64,000 nucleotides of DNA, taken from the NCBI GenBank assembly GCA_031551125.1, contig JAVBOB010000001.1, positions 124,001-188,000 of the forward strand. The letters run 5' to 3'. This DNA is from JAIRNF01 sp031551125 (GTDB taxonomy: Bacteria > Bacteroidota > Bacteroidia > Bacteroidales > UBA932). Under the pieces are notes generated by a model, which was given only the letters and a program-made list of their open reading frames with translations, was not told the DNA's origin and made no database searches. Made by a program: the position numbers and the translations under genes. Below are positions 25,285 through 33,109 of this stretch, piece after piece (within the stretch, counting starts at the first letter, position 1; each line of letters begins with the position of its first letter).

Positions 25285-25444
25285 TGTTTTTTGTTATTTT
25301 GTAATATTCAGAATCAATTATTTTATGCAAAATAGCGGGTGTCGCTAAGTTGTTTTGTAGCGACGAACTATTTATGCGGGTTGTACCTGCGAAATATACC
25401 TATTTGTCCATTTTATACCATCCTCTCAGACGATTCTTTATAGC

Positions 25445-25480
25445 AAAAAAAAGACCTAACAAGTTTTACCTGTTAGGTCT
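25445..25480 (-). terminator. Terminator of clpX (AGGTTTT-core palindrome family)
   Basis: AGACCTAACA (25452-25461, plus-strand view) pairs with TGTTAGGTCT (25471-25480). On the minus strand it is followed by a run of eight T (25445-25452 complement). It begins 22 bp past the clpX stop and resembles the hairpins at 12175-12207 and 37100-37133. Confidence 0.8.
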
Positions 25481-25502
25481 TGTACCAAAATATATGGCTA
25501 AT

Positions 25503-26738
25503 TTACGCTACGTTGTTGAACAACGCCTTTCCTGTTTTTTCCAGCTTTTCTTTAGCATAGTCTAGCGTTATGCGTAACGTTTTTTGCTTCTTTGAGGGAG
25601 CGCTGAACATGGCGTCGGTCATAACCGCTTCGCAGATGGAGCGCAGCCCGCGAGCACCCAGCTTAAACTCTATGGCCTTATCTACAAAGTAGTCGAGCAC
25701 GTCATCATCAAACTCCAGCTTAACACCATCAAGGCTAAACAGCTTCTTGTACTGCTTAATAATGGCGTTTTTAGGCTCGGTAAGAATTTTATGCAAGGCT
25801 TCCTTATCCAGCGGTTCAAGGTAGGTAAGTACGGGTAATCGCCCGATAATTTCGGGGATTAATCCGAACGATTTCAGGTCTTGTGGTTGAATGTACTGCA
25901 GAAAGTTTTGCTTATCAACCTTCTCTTTCTTTTGGCTGGCGTTGTATCCAACAGCCTTGGTGTTGAGCCTTGCCGCTATTTTACGTTCAATTCCGTCAAA
26001 TGCGCCACCGCAAATAAACAGAATATTTTTGGTGTCAACCTTAATGTAGCTTTGGTCCGGATGCTTACGGCCTCCTTGCGGGGGGACGTTTACTATAGAG
26101 CCTTCCAGCAGCTTCAACAGACCTTGCTGTACACCTTCACCTGATACATCGCGTGTGATAGATGGATTATCACCTTTGCGGGCAATTTTATCCAGCTCAT
26201 CAATAAATACAATACCACGTTCGGCGGCAGGAACCTTATAGTCGGCGGCTTGCAGCAATCGGCTCAGAATGCTTTCCACATCCTCGCCTACATAGCCGGC
26301 TTCGGTAAGTACCGTAGCATCTACAATAGTAAAGGGTACGTGCAGCATTTTGGCAATGGTGCGCGCCATCAGCGTTTTTCCCGTTCCCGTTTCGCCTACC
26401 ATAATGATGTTTGATTTTTCAATCTCCACATCATTGTCGGCCATTGGTTGCTGTATGCGCTTGTAGTGGTTGTAAACGGCTACTGAGAGGTATTTCTTTG
26501 CCTCATCCTGCCCAATGATATACTCGTCAAGAAAATGCTTTATTTCCATCGGTTTTGGAAGGGCAAGTTCTGTCGGTGTATCCGTTTTATCGGGTGCACC
26601 TTGGCCATGCAGCTCATCTTTTACCATAAGGGCGGCCTGTTCTGCACACGATTCGCAAATAGCACCCGTTGCACCTTGAATAAGCATTAGGGTGTCCTTC
26701 TCAGGTCTTCCGCAAAATGAGCACTTGTTTTGTTGCAT
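25503..26738 (-). CDS. clpX: ATP-dependent Clp protease ATP-binding subunit ClpX
   Basis: The 411-residue AAA+ unfoldase delivers substrates to ClpP. It has the N-terminal zinc-binding domain (C6, C9 in KCSFCGRPEKD; C28, C31 in CESC), Walker A in VGETGTGKTLMARTIA (about residues 113-128), EAGYVGEDVESILSRLLQAA, Walker B with IVFIDELDKIARKGDNPSIT, and the sensor-2 region LGARGLRSICEAVM. It follows clpP by 6 bp and is followed by a strong terminator, so tig, clpP and clpX may form one operon in that order on the minus strand. Confidence 0.97.
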   Translation of the reverse strand: MQQNKCSFCGRPEKDTLMLIQGATGAICESCAEQAALMVKDELHGQGAPDKTDTPTELALPKPMEIKHFLDEYIIGQDEAKKYLSVAVYNHYKRIQQPMADNDVEIEKSNIIMVGETGTGKTLMARTIAKMLHVPFTIVDATVLTEAGYVGEDVESILSRLLQAADYKVPAAERGIVFIDELDKIARKGDNPSITRDVSGEGVQQGLLKLLEGSIVNVPPQGGRKHPDQSYIKVDTKNILFICGGAFDGIERKIAARLNTKAVGYNASQKKEKVDKQNFLQYIQPQDLKSFGLIPEIIGRLPVLTYLEPLDKEALHKILTEPKNAIIKQYKKLFSLDGVKLEFDDDVLDYFVDKAIEFKLGARGLRSICEAVMTDAMFSAPSKKQKTLRITLDYAKEKLEKTGKALFNNVA

Positions 26739-26744
26739 ATAATT

Positions 26745-27437
26745 TTACTTAGCGCTTTGCGATTTCACCAGTACCTCGTCAATCATACCGTATTCAACGG
26801 CTTCTTTGGCGCTCATCCAGTGATCACGATCCGCGTCTTTTTCAATTTTTTCAAATGGGTTACCCGTGTGTGCCGCTATAATATCGTACAGCTCGCGTTT
26901 GGTTTTTGCTATTTCCCTTGCCGTAATTTCAATATCGCTGGCCTGCCCTTCTGCACCACCCATTGGCTGGTGAATCATTATGCGGGAGTGGGTAAGCGCA
27001 GAACGCTTGCCTTTTGCTCCGGCAGTAAGTAGAACAGCAGCCATAGAGGCGGCCATACCCGTACAAATGGTAGCTACATCGGGCGTAACAATCTGCATGG
27101 TGTCATAGATACCTAATCCGGCATAAACAATACCACCGGGGCTGTTAATGTAGATCTGTATATCCTTTGAAGGATCGGTAGAATCAAGAAACAACAGCTG
27201 CGCCTGAACTATGTTGGCAATATCATCATCAATGGGAGTGCCTAGGAAGATGATGCGCTCCATCATAAGGCGTGAGAAAACGTCCATTACGGCAACGTTC
27301 ATCTGACGTTCTTCAATGATGTTGGGTGTAATAAACGCACCACGCATTGGGGCGCTGCCGTATAGTGATGTAACACGGTGCAGCGTTGAGCTGCTAATAC
27401 CTGCGTGCTTTACCGCATATCGTTCAAATTCGTTCAT
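26745..27437 (-). CDS. clpP: ATP-dependent Clp protease proteolytic subunit
   Basis: The 230-residue serine protease forms the barrel of ClpXP. The catalytic triad is visible: Ser in CTGMAASMAAVLLTAG (about residue 131), His in RIMIHQPMGGAEGQ (about 156), and Asp in the DADRDHWMSAKEA region. The N-terminal extension before TPNIIEERQ is about 40 residues, normal for Bacteroidota. Two ATGs compete (27446 giving MPIMNEF, and 27437 giving MNEF); I prefer 27437. It lies between tig and clpX. Confidence 0.96.
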   Translation of the reverse strand: MNEFERYAVKHAGISSSTLHRVTSLYGSAPMRGAFITPNIIEERQMNVAVMDVFSRLMMERIIFLGTPIDDDIANIVQAQLLFLDSTDPSKDIQIYINSPGGIVYAGLGIYDTMQIVTPDVATICTGMAASMAAVLLTAGAKGKRSALTHSRIMIHQPMGGAEGQASDIEITAREIAKTKRELYDIIAAHTGNPFEKIEKDADRDHWMSAKEAVEYGMIDEVLVKSQSAK

Positions 27438-27617
27438 TATTGGCATCGTAATCTGATTTAGGTTGGATAAATTTATGGAGCAAAGATTTAAGGAACACAG
27501 AACATGTTGCTGTAAAGCGGTAAAATGTTTCTGCTCTTAACTTCCTCTGTCTCCTCTATAAACAGCAAGTATCGTTAAAAGTTGTAACAGCCTTTTGTTT
27601 TATATACAGAAGCCTTG

Positions 27618-28964
27618 TTATGCCTGCTCACCCTGAAGCAGCTTACCGAATTCTTCTACGGTTACTTCCTTATCATCCAAGGCTCCGGCGCTCTTTATGT
27701 ACTCCATTACCTTGCTTTCAACCACCTTTTCTACAATACCTTTTACCTGTTGGCGGTCTTCAAGGATACGCTTGGCGAAGTTTTCCAAATGCTCGTCAGG
27801 CATGTTGTTCAGGCCGTATTGAGCAAACTGGTAGCGAGCCATACGCTTGGCATGGTCCATCAAATCTTCCGTTTCAACCTTTATATCCTGTGACTTTATG
27901 ATGTTATCCTTAATCAGCTGCCAGCGCAGGTCGTCAGCAAAGTGCTCAAACTCCTGATCTATTTGCTCTGTGGTAAATTTGCCTTCGTTAGCAATCAGTA
28001 GCCAACGTTTCAGGAAGGCTTCGGGAAGCTGAATTTTCGACTTCTTTACCAGCTTATCACGGGTATCCAACATCAGCTTGTACTCGCATTCTTCGTTGTA
28101 TGCGCGGCTAATTTCTTCTTCAACCTTTTGGATAAACTCATCTTCGCCGGTAACCTTTCCTTCACCGTACACTTTGTCGAACAGCTCCTGATTCAGCTCT
28201 GCCTTCTCAAAGTGGCGTACTTCCTTAACAGTAGCGGTGAACTTGGATTCGATATTGGCTAAATCTTCCTTCTTCACCTTTAGCATGGCGGCCAAGTCGG
28301 CTTCGTTGGTAAAGGTTTTCTTCACGTCAACAGTTACCGTATCGCCAACAGCAAGGCCAATGAAGGGTTTCTTCGCCTTCTTATCGGTAAGTACTTTTAA
28401 TGAAATGAACGTGTCTTCTACGTTATGAGCATTTTCTCCTTCTTGCGTAAGGTCAACCTTCAGCAAATCTTCATCACCAGATTTTTCTACATCGGAGAAG
28501 CTACCGTAGCGTTGTTGCAGGCTTTCCAGCTGGCGCTGCTTATCCTCTTCGCTAACGGTGATTACGTAGCGAGGAAACTTATCACGCTTGCTGAGCTTTA
28601 CTTCTAAGGCAGGAGCAAGCCCTACTTCGTAGTTAAACTCAAAATCTTCCTGGTTATCCCAGTCAATGGGTGGCTGACCTTCTTCGTAGGGAATAGGTTC
28701 GCCAAGTATATCAAGCTTTTCGTTGGTTATGTGGTCGTTTAGCGCGTCGGAAACCAGCTGGTTGATTTCGTCAAGCATGGCTGCATGCCCGTATGTCTTT
28801 TGGATTAGCGACATGGGAGCCATTCCCGGACGGAAGCCGTTGATATTGGCTTTGCGGCGGTAGTCGTTGAGCGTTTTCTTCAGCTTTTCCGCGTAATCAG
28901 CTTTCTTAACTTCAATTTTCAGGACAACGCTCTGCTCGTCCAAGGGTTGTTGTACAACGTTCAT
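27618..28964 (-). CDS. tig: Trigger factor
   Basis: The 448-residue ribosome-associated chaperone binds emerging polypeptides. The N-terminal ribosome-binding domain carries NINGFRPGMAPMSLIQKTYG, a divergent form of the GFRxGxxP ribosome-contact signature. A degenerate FKBP-like middle domain follows (about residues 150-235), then a long alpha-helical C-terminal substrate-binding region ending in acidic/amphipathic helices (DDKEVTVEEFGKLLQG). The prolyl-isomerase domain is clearly reduced, as usual in this phylum. clpP starts 180 bp downstream, matching the conserved tig-clpP-clpX order. Confidence 0.93.
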   Translation of the reverse strand: MNVVQQPLDEQSVVLKIEVKKADYAEKLKKTLNDYRRKANINGFRPGMAPMSLIQKTYGHAAMLDEINQLVSDALNDHITNEKLDILGEPIPYEEGQPPIDWDNQEDFEFNYEVGLAPALEVKLSKRDKFPRYVITVSEEDKQRQLESLQQRYGSFSDVEKSGDEDLLKVDLTQEGENAHNVEDTFISLKVLTDKKAKKPFIGLAVGDTVTVDVKKTFTNEADLAAMLKVKKEDLANIESKFTATVKEVRHFEKAELNQELFDKVYGEGKVTGEDEFIQKVEEEISRAYNEECEYKLMLDTRDKLVKKSKIQLPEAFLKRWLLIANEGKFTTEQIDQEFEHFADDLRWQLIKDNIIKSQDIKVETEDLMDHAKRMARYQFAQYGLNNMPDEHLENFAKRILEDRQQVKGIVEKVVESKVMEYIKSAGALDDKEVTVEEFGKLLQGEQA

Positions 28965-29005
28965 GATTTTATGTGTCTGATAATTAGTTTTATAATTTAA
29001 GGATG

Positions 29006-29013
29006 CAAAGATA
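29006..29013 (-). promoter_or_regulatory. -7 promoter box of tig
   Basis: TATCTTTG on the minus strand fits TAnnTTTG and is 41 bp before the tig ATG at 28964. A TTG (29026-29028, minus) is only 12 bp further, too close for a standard -33. Confidence 0.4.
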
Positions 29014-29133
29014 AGAAAAACCTGTCAAAACACGGCTGCGGTGGTTGAAAAGCCGTCGAGAACCATTGAAATCAGGTATTTTAAGGTGTTTTTTGGTAAA
29101 AAAAGCCTGCAAGGGTTACTTACAGGCTTTTGG

Positions 29134-29218
29134 TGGTGCGGGCAAAGGGACTCGAACCCCCACGTCTTACGACACCAGATCCTAAGTCTGGCGCGGCTAC
29201 CAATTACGCCATGCCCGC
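29134..29218 (-). tRNA. tRNA-Leu (anticodon UAG)
   Basis: On the minus strand the gene reads from 29218: acceptor GCGGGCA pairs with TGCCCGC, followed by discriminator A and an encoded CCA (29134-29136). The anticodon arm CCAGA-CTTAGGA-TCTGG gives UAG, reading CUA/CUG-type Leu codons. There is a long variable arm (TGTCGTAAGACG), as expected for a class II tRNA, and the T-arm GGGGG-TTCGAGT-CCC. The complete cloverleaf is visible by eye. A -7 box lies 13 bp upstream. Confidence 0.97.
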
Positions 29219-29230
29219 GTATTGAGGATG

Positions 29231-29238
29231 CAAAGGTA
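29231..29238 (-). promoter_or_regulatory. -7 promoter box of tRNA-Leu
   Basis: TACCTTTG on the minus strand fits TAnnTTTG and lies 12 bp upstream of the mature tRNA 5' end, the expected distance for a short leader. No -33 element is obvious. Confidence 0.5.
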
Positions 29239-29759
29239 GTATATTTTTTGAAAAGTAAAACTTACGGTGCATTTTTTTGTGGAAATGCTTCTTTTTACCG
29301 CAATAGGTTTAGGTATCACGTATCAAGATGCACGACGCACGACAAAAGAAGCGAACGTTATAAGGAGTTAGAAAGAAGGATTTATCTCCTTGCGCCCTTT
29401 GCATACCTTACGGTTAAATGACTACCCCCAACCCTCTAAAGGGGGCTTTATAACCACATAGGCACAATAGGTACATAGAGTCAGATAGAGAATATTCACT
29501 TATATATTTCTGTTAGCCCTTTGCTAAACCTTTGCGTACTTTGTGGTTAAAAATCAAATAGCTATCCCAGCTCCCTAATGGGGGTTAACTTTACCCCGTA
29601 TAAGTTAAGGTTTTTAGATAACGGTGAAAGGTGAGATAGAAAGCTATGTGCTTACTATCTATGTGGTCTATGTACTTATGTGTGAAAAAAGCCCCCTTTA
29701 GGGGGTTGGGGGTAAGTAAAAAAAGAAGCACGTCATTGGCTTTGCCGAACTCGTAAACT
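29239..29759. repeat. Intergenic stretch of phrase-like repeats, no gene
   Basis: About 520 bp between tRNA-Leu and the next gene contain several dispersed repeat types. There is a TCACGTATCAAGATGCACGA motif (29317) that recurs in the 3' end of the dehydrogenase gene at 55.5 kb. There are hairpins built on runs of C and G (CCCCCAACC...AAAGGGGG near 29425; its mirror near 29690), ACCACATAGGCACA (29452) mirrored by TATGTGGTCTATGTACTTAT (29659), and a fragment of the REP-like family (CGTCATTGG, 29731). I see no credible ORF. Confidence 0.6.
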
Positions 29760-30320
29760 TTAAACTCTCAACTTTTCAAATTTTTCTGCGCTATGTTCCG
29801 CCAGTCGGTTGTCCAGCCAATGCTTCAGCTCATCGTAGTCACATTTAAGCCCGTGGCTGGATATGAGCAAAAGCGCTCCGGGTTTCATAACGCAAGCCCG
29901 TGTATGGGTTTGCTTGCGTAGATGAGCGTTGGTTATGCGCTTGAGGTAGTGCTCAGGATTTTTCACCATTACGGTAATAAAGATATCTTCATTTTCTTTG
30001 AAGCTCTTTATGTCATCCCAGCGTATTTTTCCGATAGCTTTTCCCAGCGGGCTTATGTTGTAGGTAAGTCCATCGGCGTCGGCAAGCAAGCCCGGCGATT
30101 TATCTTTCAGCTTCTGAATGGCAGTATATATAAAATAAGTAGAGGACAAAAACACTACTGAGAATATTGCTATAACGAAGGGTTGCACTTCAACCTTTTG
30201 GGCGGTAGGAATCATGTTTAAACCAAGCAACAGCACTACCACAGCAACAAGCGCGGTGATAACAAGTCCCGGCAGCATGAGGTTGATTCTTTGGTTACTC
30301 CGTTCAATTACTCTAGCCAT
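29760..30320 (-). CDS. PH-like membrane protein (STM3941-like)
   Basis: The 186-residue protein has two hydrophobic helices near the N terminus (LVITALVAVVVLLLGLNMI and VIAIFSVVFLSSTYFIYTA). A domain follows that begins DADGLTYNISPLGKAIGKIRWDDIKSF, the pattern of bacterial PH-like STM3941-type proteins, with ITVMVKNPEHYLKRI and ALLLISSHGLKCDYDELKHWL. The function is unknown. The start is the ATG at 30320. The frame extends further only because the adjacent REP-like palindrome is open and reads MLRFARND, a frequent spurious extension. Confidence 0.7.
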   Translation of the reverse strand: MARVIERSNQRINLMLPGLVITALVAVVVLLLGLNMIPTAQKVEVQPFVIAIFSVVFLSSTYFIYTAIQKLKDKSPGLLADADGLTYNISPLGKAIGKIRWDDIKSFKENEDIFITVMVKNPEHYLKRITNAHLRKQTHTRACVMKPGALLLISSHGLKCDYDELKHWLDNRLAEHSAEKFEKLRV

Positions 30321-30340
30321 AATGGATATTGCTTTTATGC

Positions 30341-30408
30341 CGTCATTGCGAGCGAAGCGAAGCAATCTGTTCTATTCGAGAGATTGCTTCGCTTCGCTCG
30401 CAATGACG
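30341..30408. repeat. REP-like palindrome, copy 3
   Basis: CGTCATTGCGAGCGAAGCGA then AGCAATCTG is mirrored by AGATTGCTTCGCTTCGCTCG and CAATGACG. The two arms are nearly perfect (about 28 bp each). This is the cleanest copy in the window. It lies between two minus-strand genes. Confidence 0.92.
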
Positions 30409-30420
30409 ACTTTATATCAT

Positions 30421-31155
30421 TTATCTTAAAACAAAATTTTGACCAAGATATTTGCGGCGTACCTCTTCGTCGGAGGCCAGCTCTTCAGCTGTACCGCTCT
30501 TTAGTATGTTACCTTCATACAGCAGGTAAGAACGGTCGGTAATGGTAAGCGTTTCGTGCACGTTGTGGTCGGTAATAATTACCCCGATGTTTCGCTGTTT
30601 AAGCTTCTTTACAATTTCCTGAATATCTTCAACCGCAATAGGGTCAACACCTGCAAAAGGTTCGTCAAGTAGAATAAACTTAGGGTCGATAGCCAGCGCC
30701 CGTGCAATTTCACAACGGCGACGCTCGCCCCCTGATAGCTGAATACCGTAGCTCTTACGTACCTTTCCAAGTCCAAACTCGGCGATAAGCTGTTCCATAC
30801 GGTCTTTCTGTTCGCTTTTCGATAGCCTAGTCATTTCGAGTACGGCCATTATGTTATCCTCAACGGAGAGCTTGCGGAATACAGATGCCTCCTGCGCCAA
30901 GTACCCTAGCCCACGCTTAGCGCGTTGGTACACGGGTTCTTTTGTTATCTCGAAGGTTTCTGCCCCATCTTCCAGAAATATTTTTCCGCCGTTAGGCTTT
31001 ACCAAGCCTACAATCATGTAAAAAGTGGTGGTTTTTCCCGCACCGTTTGGCCCAAGTAGTCCCACAATCTCACCTTGTGAAACCTCAACGGAAACGCCCT
31101 TTACAACAGTTCTTGAACCGTATCGCTTTATCAGATTTTCAGAGTATAGTCGCAT
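30421..31155 (-). CDS. lptB: LPS export ABC transporter ATP-binding protein
   Basis: The 244-residue ATPase powers lipopolysaccharide extraction from the inner membrane with LptFG. Walker A is LLGPNGAGKTTTFYMIVG (about residues 34-51). The ABC signature is QLSGGERRRCEIARALA, and Walker B is FILLDEPFAGVDPIAVEDI, followed by an H-loop (VIITDHNVHETL). The SGGERRR signature and the DHNVRETL-like H-loop (here DHNVHETL) are typical of LptB. Its partner genes lptF/G are not in the window. The one-helix gene lies 20 bp upstream on the same strand. Confidence 0.92.
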   Translation of the reverse strand: MRLYSENLIKRYGSRTVVKGVSVEVSQGEIVGLLGPNGAGKTTTFYMIVGLVKPNGGKIFLEDGAETFEITKEPVYQRAKRGLGYLAQEASVFRKLSVEDNIMAVLEMTRLSKSEQKDRMEQLIAEFGLGKVRKSYGIQLSGGERRRCEIARALAIDPKFILLDEPFAGVDPIAVEDIQEIVKKLKQRNIGVIITDHNVHETLTITDRSYLLYEGNILKSGTAEELASDEEVRRKYLGQNFVLR

Positions 31156-31175
31156 GGAATGTTTGTGTGCTGTTT

Positions 31176-31646
31176 TTAGTCCTCGTACATATCGGGAGTT
31201 ATAGCTAGCTCGTAAATAAAGTCCCCATCCTTATCCTTGTAAAGTAAGCTAAAGCTAACCTTGTTTTTGCGAAAAATTTTCATCTGCGGGTTAGTCCTTA
31301 TTTGGTTAATAAGCATGGTCGCCTGTTCGTCTTTGGCGGCATCAACATCTATTTCGTCCTTCGTCATATTTACCGCTGTAAAGGTGTAGCGAATTTTATT
31401 TCCCGGCAAGAGCATTATGTTATCGAATTGTGTATTGGCATCAATCATAAACGGTGCTTGCTTGTTATACTCGCTGACCAGTTGCATCAAATCCTTATTC
31501 AAATGCAGTTGAGTAGATGCGGAAGGTTTTGTGCGCCATGGAAAATTTCCGGTAACCAGCATTGATATAAATGCAATAAACATAATAGCACCTAGAATGG
31601 TGAGCAGTATTTGCTTTGCCTTTGATTGAGTTTTTTGTTCTGCCAT
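31176..31646 (-). CDS. Unknown single-helix membrane protein
   Basis: I do not recognise this 156-residue protein. After 12 polar residues there is one transmembrane helix (ILLTILGAIMFIAFISMLVTG), then a periplasmic-looking domain of about 115 residues with MIDANTQFDNIMLLPGNKIR, YTFTAVNMTKDEIDV and VSFSLLYKDKDGDFIYELAI. The last segment looks like a beta-hairpin. It is separated from lptB by 20 bp on the same strand, so it may work with LPS export, but there is no sequence evidence that it is LptC. Confidence 0.65.
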   Translation of the reverse strand: MAEQKTQSKAKQILLTILGAIMFIAFISMLVTGNFPWRTKPSASTQLHLNKDLMQLVSEYNKQAPFMIDANTQFDNIMLLPGNKIRYTFTAVNMTKDEIDVDAAKDEQATMLINQIRTNPQMKIFRKNKVSFSLLYKDKDGDFIYELAITPDMYED

Positions 31647-31659
31647 CAGCTTTATTTTT

Positions 31660-31820
31660 TACCCCCAACCCCTAAAGGGGGCTTGTTTACCACATAGGCA
31701 TATAAGTCACATAGGGACACATAGCCTTTACAATTCACTATTTCCTTCTCACGTTACAAAAAGCTTCAATCTCTTATAAAAAAACCTTGTTGCTACACTC
31801 AAATCCCCTTTGGGGGTTGG
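31660..31820. repeat. G/C-run hairpin pair and ACATAGG phrase
   Basis: ACCCCCAACCCCTAAAGGGG (31661) and its mirror ATCCCCTTTGGGGGTTGG (31803) flank CCACATAGGCATATAAGTCA (31690). This is the same mixture of repeat words as at 29.4-29.7 kb. No gene is seen between 31647 and 31828. Confidence 0.5.
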
Positions 31821-31828
31821 TATAAAAC

Positions 31829-32800
31829 CTACACAATCCCTTCCCTCAGTATATCATGTATATGTATCATGCCCATATATTTGCCGTTGTGTAATACTAT
31901 CAGCTGCGTTATTTTGTACTTCTCCATCATGTTAAAGGCGTCAATGGCTAGCGCGTCATAGTCAATACACTTAGGGTTGACGGTCATAATACTTTTAGCC
32001 GTAACGTGGTCGGCATCATCTTCGCGCTCCAGCATTCGGCGCAGGTCGCCATCGGTAATTACACCAATCAGCTTGCCGTTATCATCAAGTACGGCTGTTG
32101 CTCCCAAGCGGTTTGACGAAATTTCGATAATGATGGGACGAATACGCTCGTTGATGTTTACTTTGGGAACGAGCTGGTGGTCTATCACATCGCTAACACG
32201 TGTGTACAGCTTCTTACCCAGCGCCCCACCCGGATGCACTCGGGCAAAGTGTTCGGCAGAGAAACCTCTAATGGTAAGCAGGCATACGGCCAGCGCGTCG
32301 CCAATAACCAGCTGAGCGGTGGTGCTTGATGTAGGCGCAAGGTTATGCGGACAAGCTTCTGCCGTAACGGTAGCGCGTAAAACGTAGTCGGCATGTGAGG
32401 CCAGGTACGAATCGGTATTCGACACCATTGCTACAATGCGGTTGCCCATATTACGAATAAGTGGTACAAGTAGCTTTATCTCCGGCGTGTTTCCGCTCTT
32501 AGAAAGGCAAATCACCAAATCATCCGGCTGAATAATACCAAGGTCGCCGTGAATGGCATCGGCAGCGTGCATAAATATCGACGGTGTTCCGGTAGAGTTA
32601 AGCGTTGCTACAATTTTTCCGGCAATAATGGCGCTCTTACCTATGCCTGTAATAATTACCCTGCCCTTACTCTCATATATAAGGTTTACTACCCGTACAA
32701 AATCATCGTCAATAAAATCGGCTAGCTTAGCAATAGCGCTAGCTTCAATGTTGACGGTGTCAACAGCTATTTGTTTTATCGTATCAGAATTATTAATCAA
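31829..32800 (-). CDS. kdsD: Arabinose-5-phosphate isomerase (KpsF/GutQ family)
   Basis: The 323-residue isomerase converts ribulose 5-phosphate to arabinose 5-phosphate, the precursor of Kdo in LPS. An N-terminal SIS sugar-isomerase domain (about residues 40-190) carries RVIITGIGKSAIIAGKIVAT, FMHAADAIHGDLGIIQPDD, LSKSGNTPEIKLLVPL and PTSSTTAQLVIGDALAV. Two CBS domains follow (about 205-323, with ATAVLDDNGKLIGVITDGDL and QLIVLHNGKYMGMIHIHD). Length and architecture match KdsD. It fits the LPS theme of the nearby lptB. Confidence 0.94.
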   Translation of the reverse strand: MINNSDTIKQIAVDTVNIEASAIAKLADFIDDDFVRVVNLIYESKGRVIITGIGKSAIIAGKIVATLNSTGTPSIFMHAADAIHGDLGIIQPDDLVICLSKSGNTPEIKLLVPLIRNMGNRIVAMVSNTDSYLASHADYVLRATVTAEACPHNLAPTSSTTAQLVIGDALAVCLLTIRGFSAEHFARVHPGGALGKKLYTRVSDVIDHQLVPKVNINERIRPIIIEISSNRLGATAVLDDNGKLIGVITDGDLRRMLEREDDADHVTAKSIMTVNPKCIDYDALAIDAFNMMEKYKITQLIVLHNGKYMGMIHIHDILREGIV

Positions 32801-32960
32801 AACCTATATCTTTAATGGTTGTTAAACTTGTTAGAGCAAAGAACAAGGATAATGAGCCAATAGATAAAGGCTTAGCCCATTAAAGTCTTTGTTCTTTTAA
32901 TCTTTACTCTTTTGTCTTTTCACTCTTTAAATCCAAAATAAAGAGTTACCTTTAATCTTG

Positions 32961-32968
32961 CAAAGTTA
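32961..32968 (-). promoter_or_regulatory. -7 promoter box candidate for kdsD
   Basis: TAACTTTG on the minus strand fits TAnnTTTG. It is about 160 bp before the kdsD start, so the leader would be long and would include the CAAAGA-type repeat. Confidence 0.3.
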
Positions 32969-32997
32969 TAAAATAACTCTTGCAGAACTATGTTTTT

Positions 32998-33025
32998 TTG
33001 GTTTGTTGAAAATTGATTAGATTTG
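32998..33025 (+). promoter_or_regulatory. Promoter of recQ
   Basis: TTG (32998-33000), 17 bp, TAGATTTG (33018-33025) fits the Bacteroidota consensus. It lies about 85 bp before the recQ ATG at 33110. Confidence 0.5.
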
Positions 33026-33109
33026 TTTGTTGAACGAATAGAGTTGTTTTTTGTTTGATAAGTGGGAACACCCATTTATATGTTTATGTATATGTATTGT
33101 TTGTAACTT

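Larger units (their letters stand above)
32801..33109. other. Divergent intergenic region kdsD-recQ
   Basis: The first ~130 bp are CAAAGA-family repeat sequence (AGAGCAAAGAACAAGGATAA at 32832 against TCTTTGTTCTTTTAATCTTT at 32888). The rest is AT-rich and carries promoter-like boxes for both genes. Confidence 0.55.

Noticed and set aside
29041..29421. A 126-codon frame across the tRNA-Leu gene
   Set aside because: It reads CGQRDSNPHVLRHQI over the antisense of the tRNA, a well-known artefact of tRNA genes; no protein-like sequence lies outside it.
30321..30365. N-terminal extension MLRFARND of the PH-like membrane protein
   Set aside because: The extension is translation of the REP-like palindrome and occurs as a spurious start wherever that repeat adjoins a gene.
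31176..31646. Assignment of the one-helix protein upstream of lptB as LptC
   Set aside because: The topology (one helix then a periplasmic domain) and position are suggestive, but the domain is short and shows no recognisable LptC/OstA beta-jellyroll pattern.
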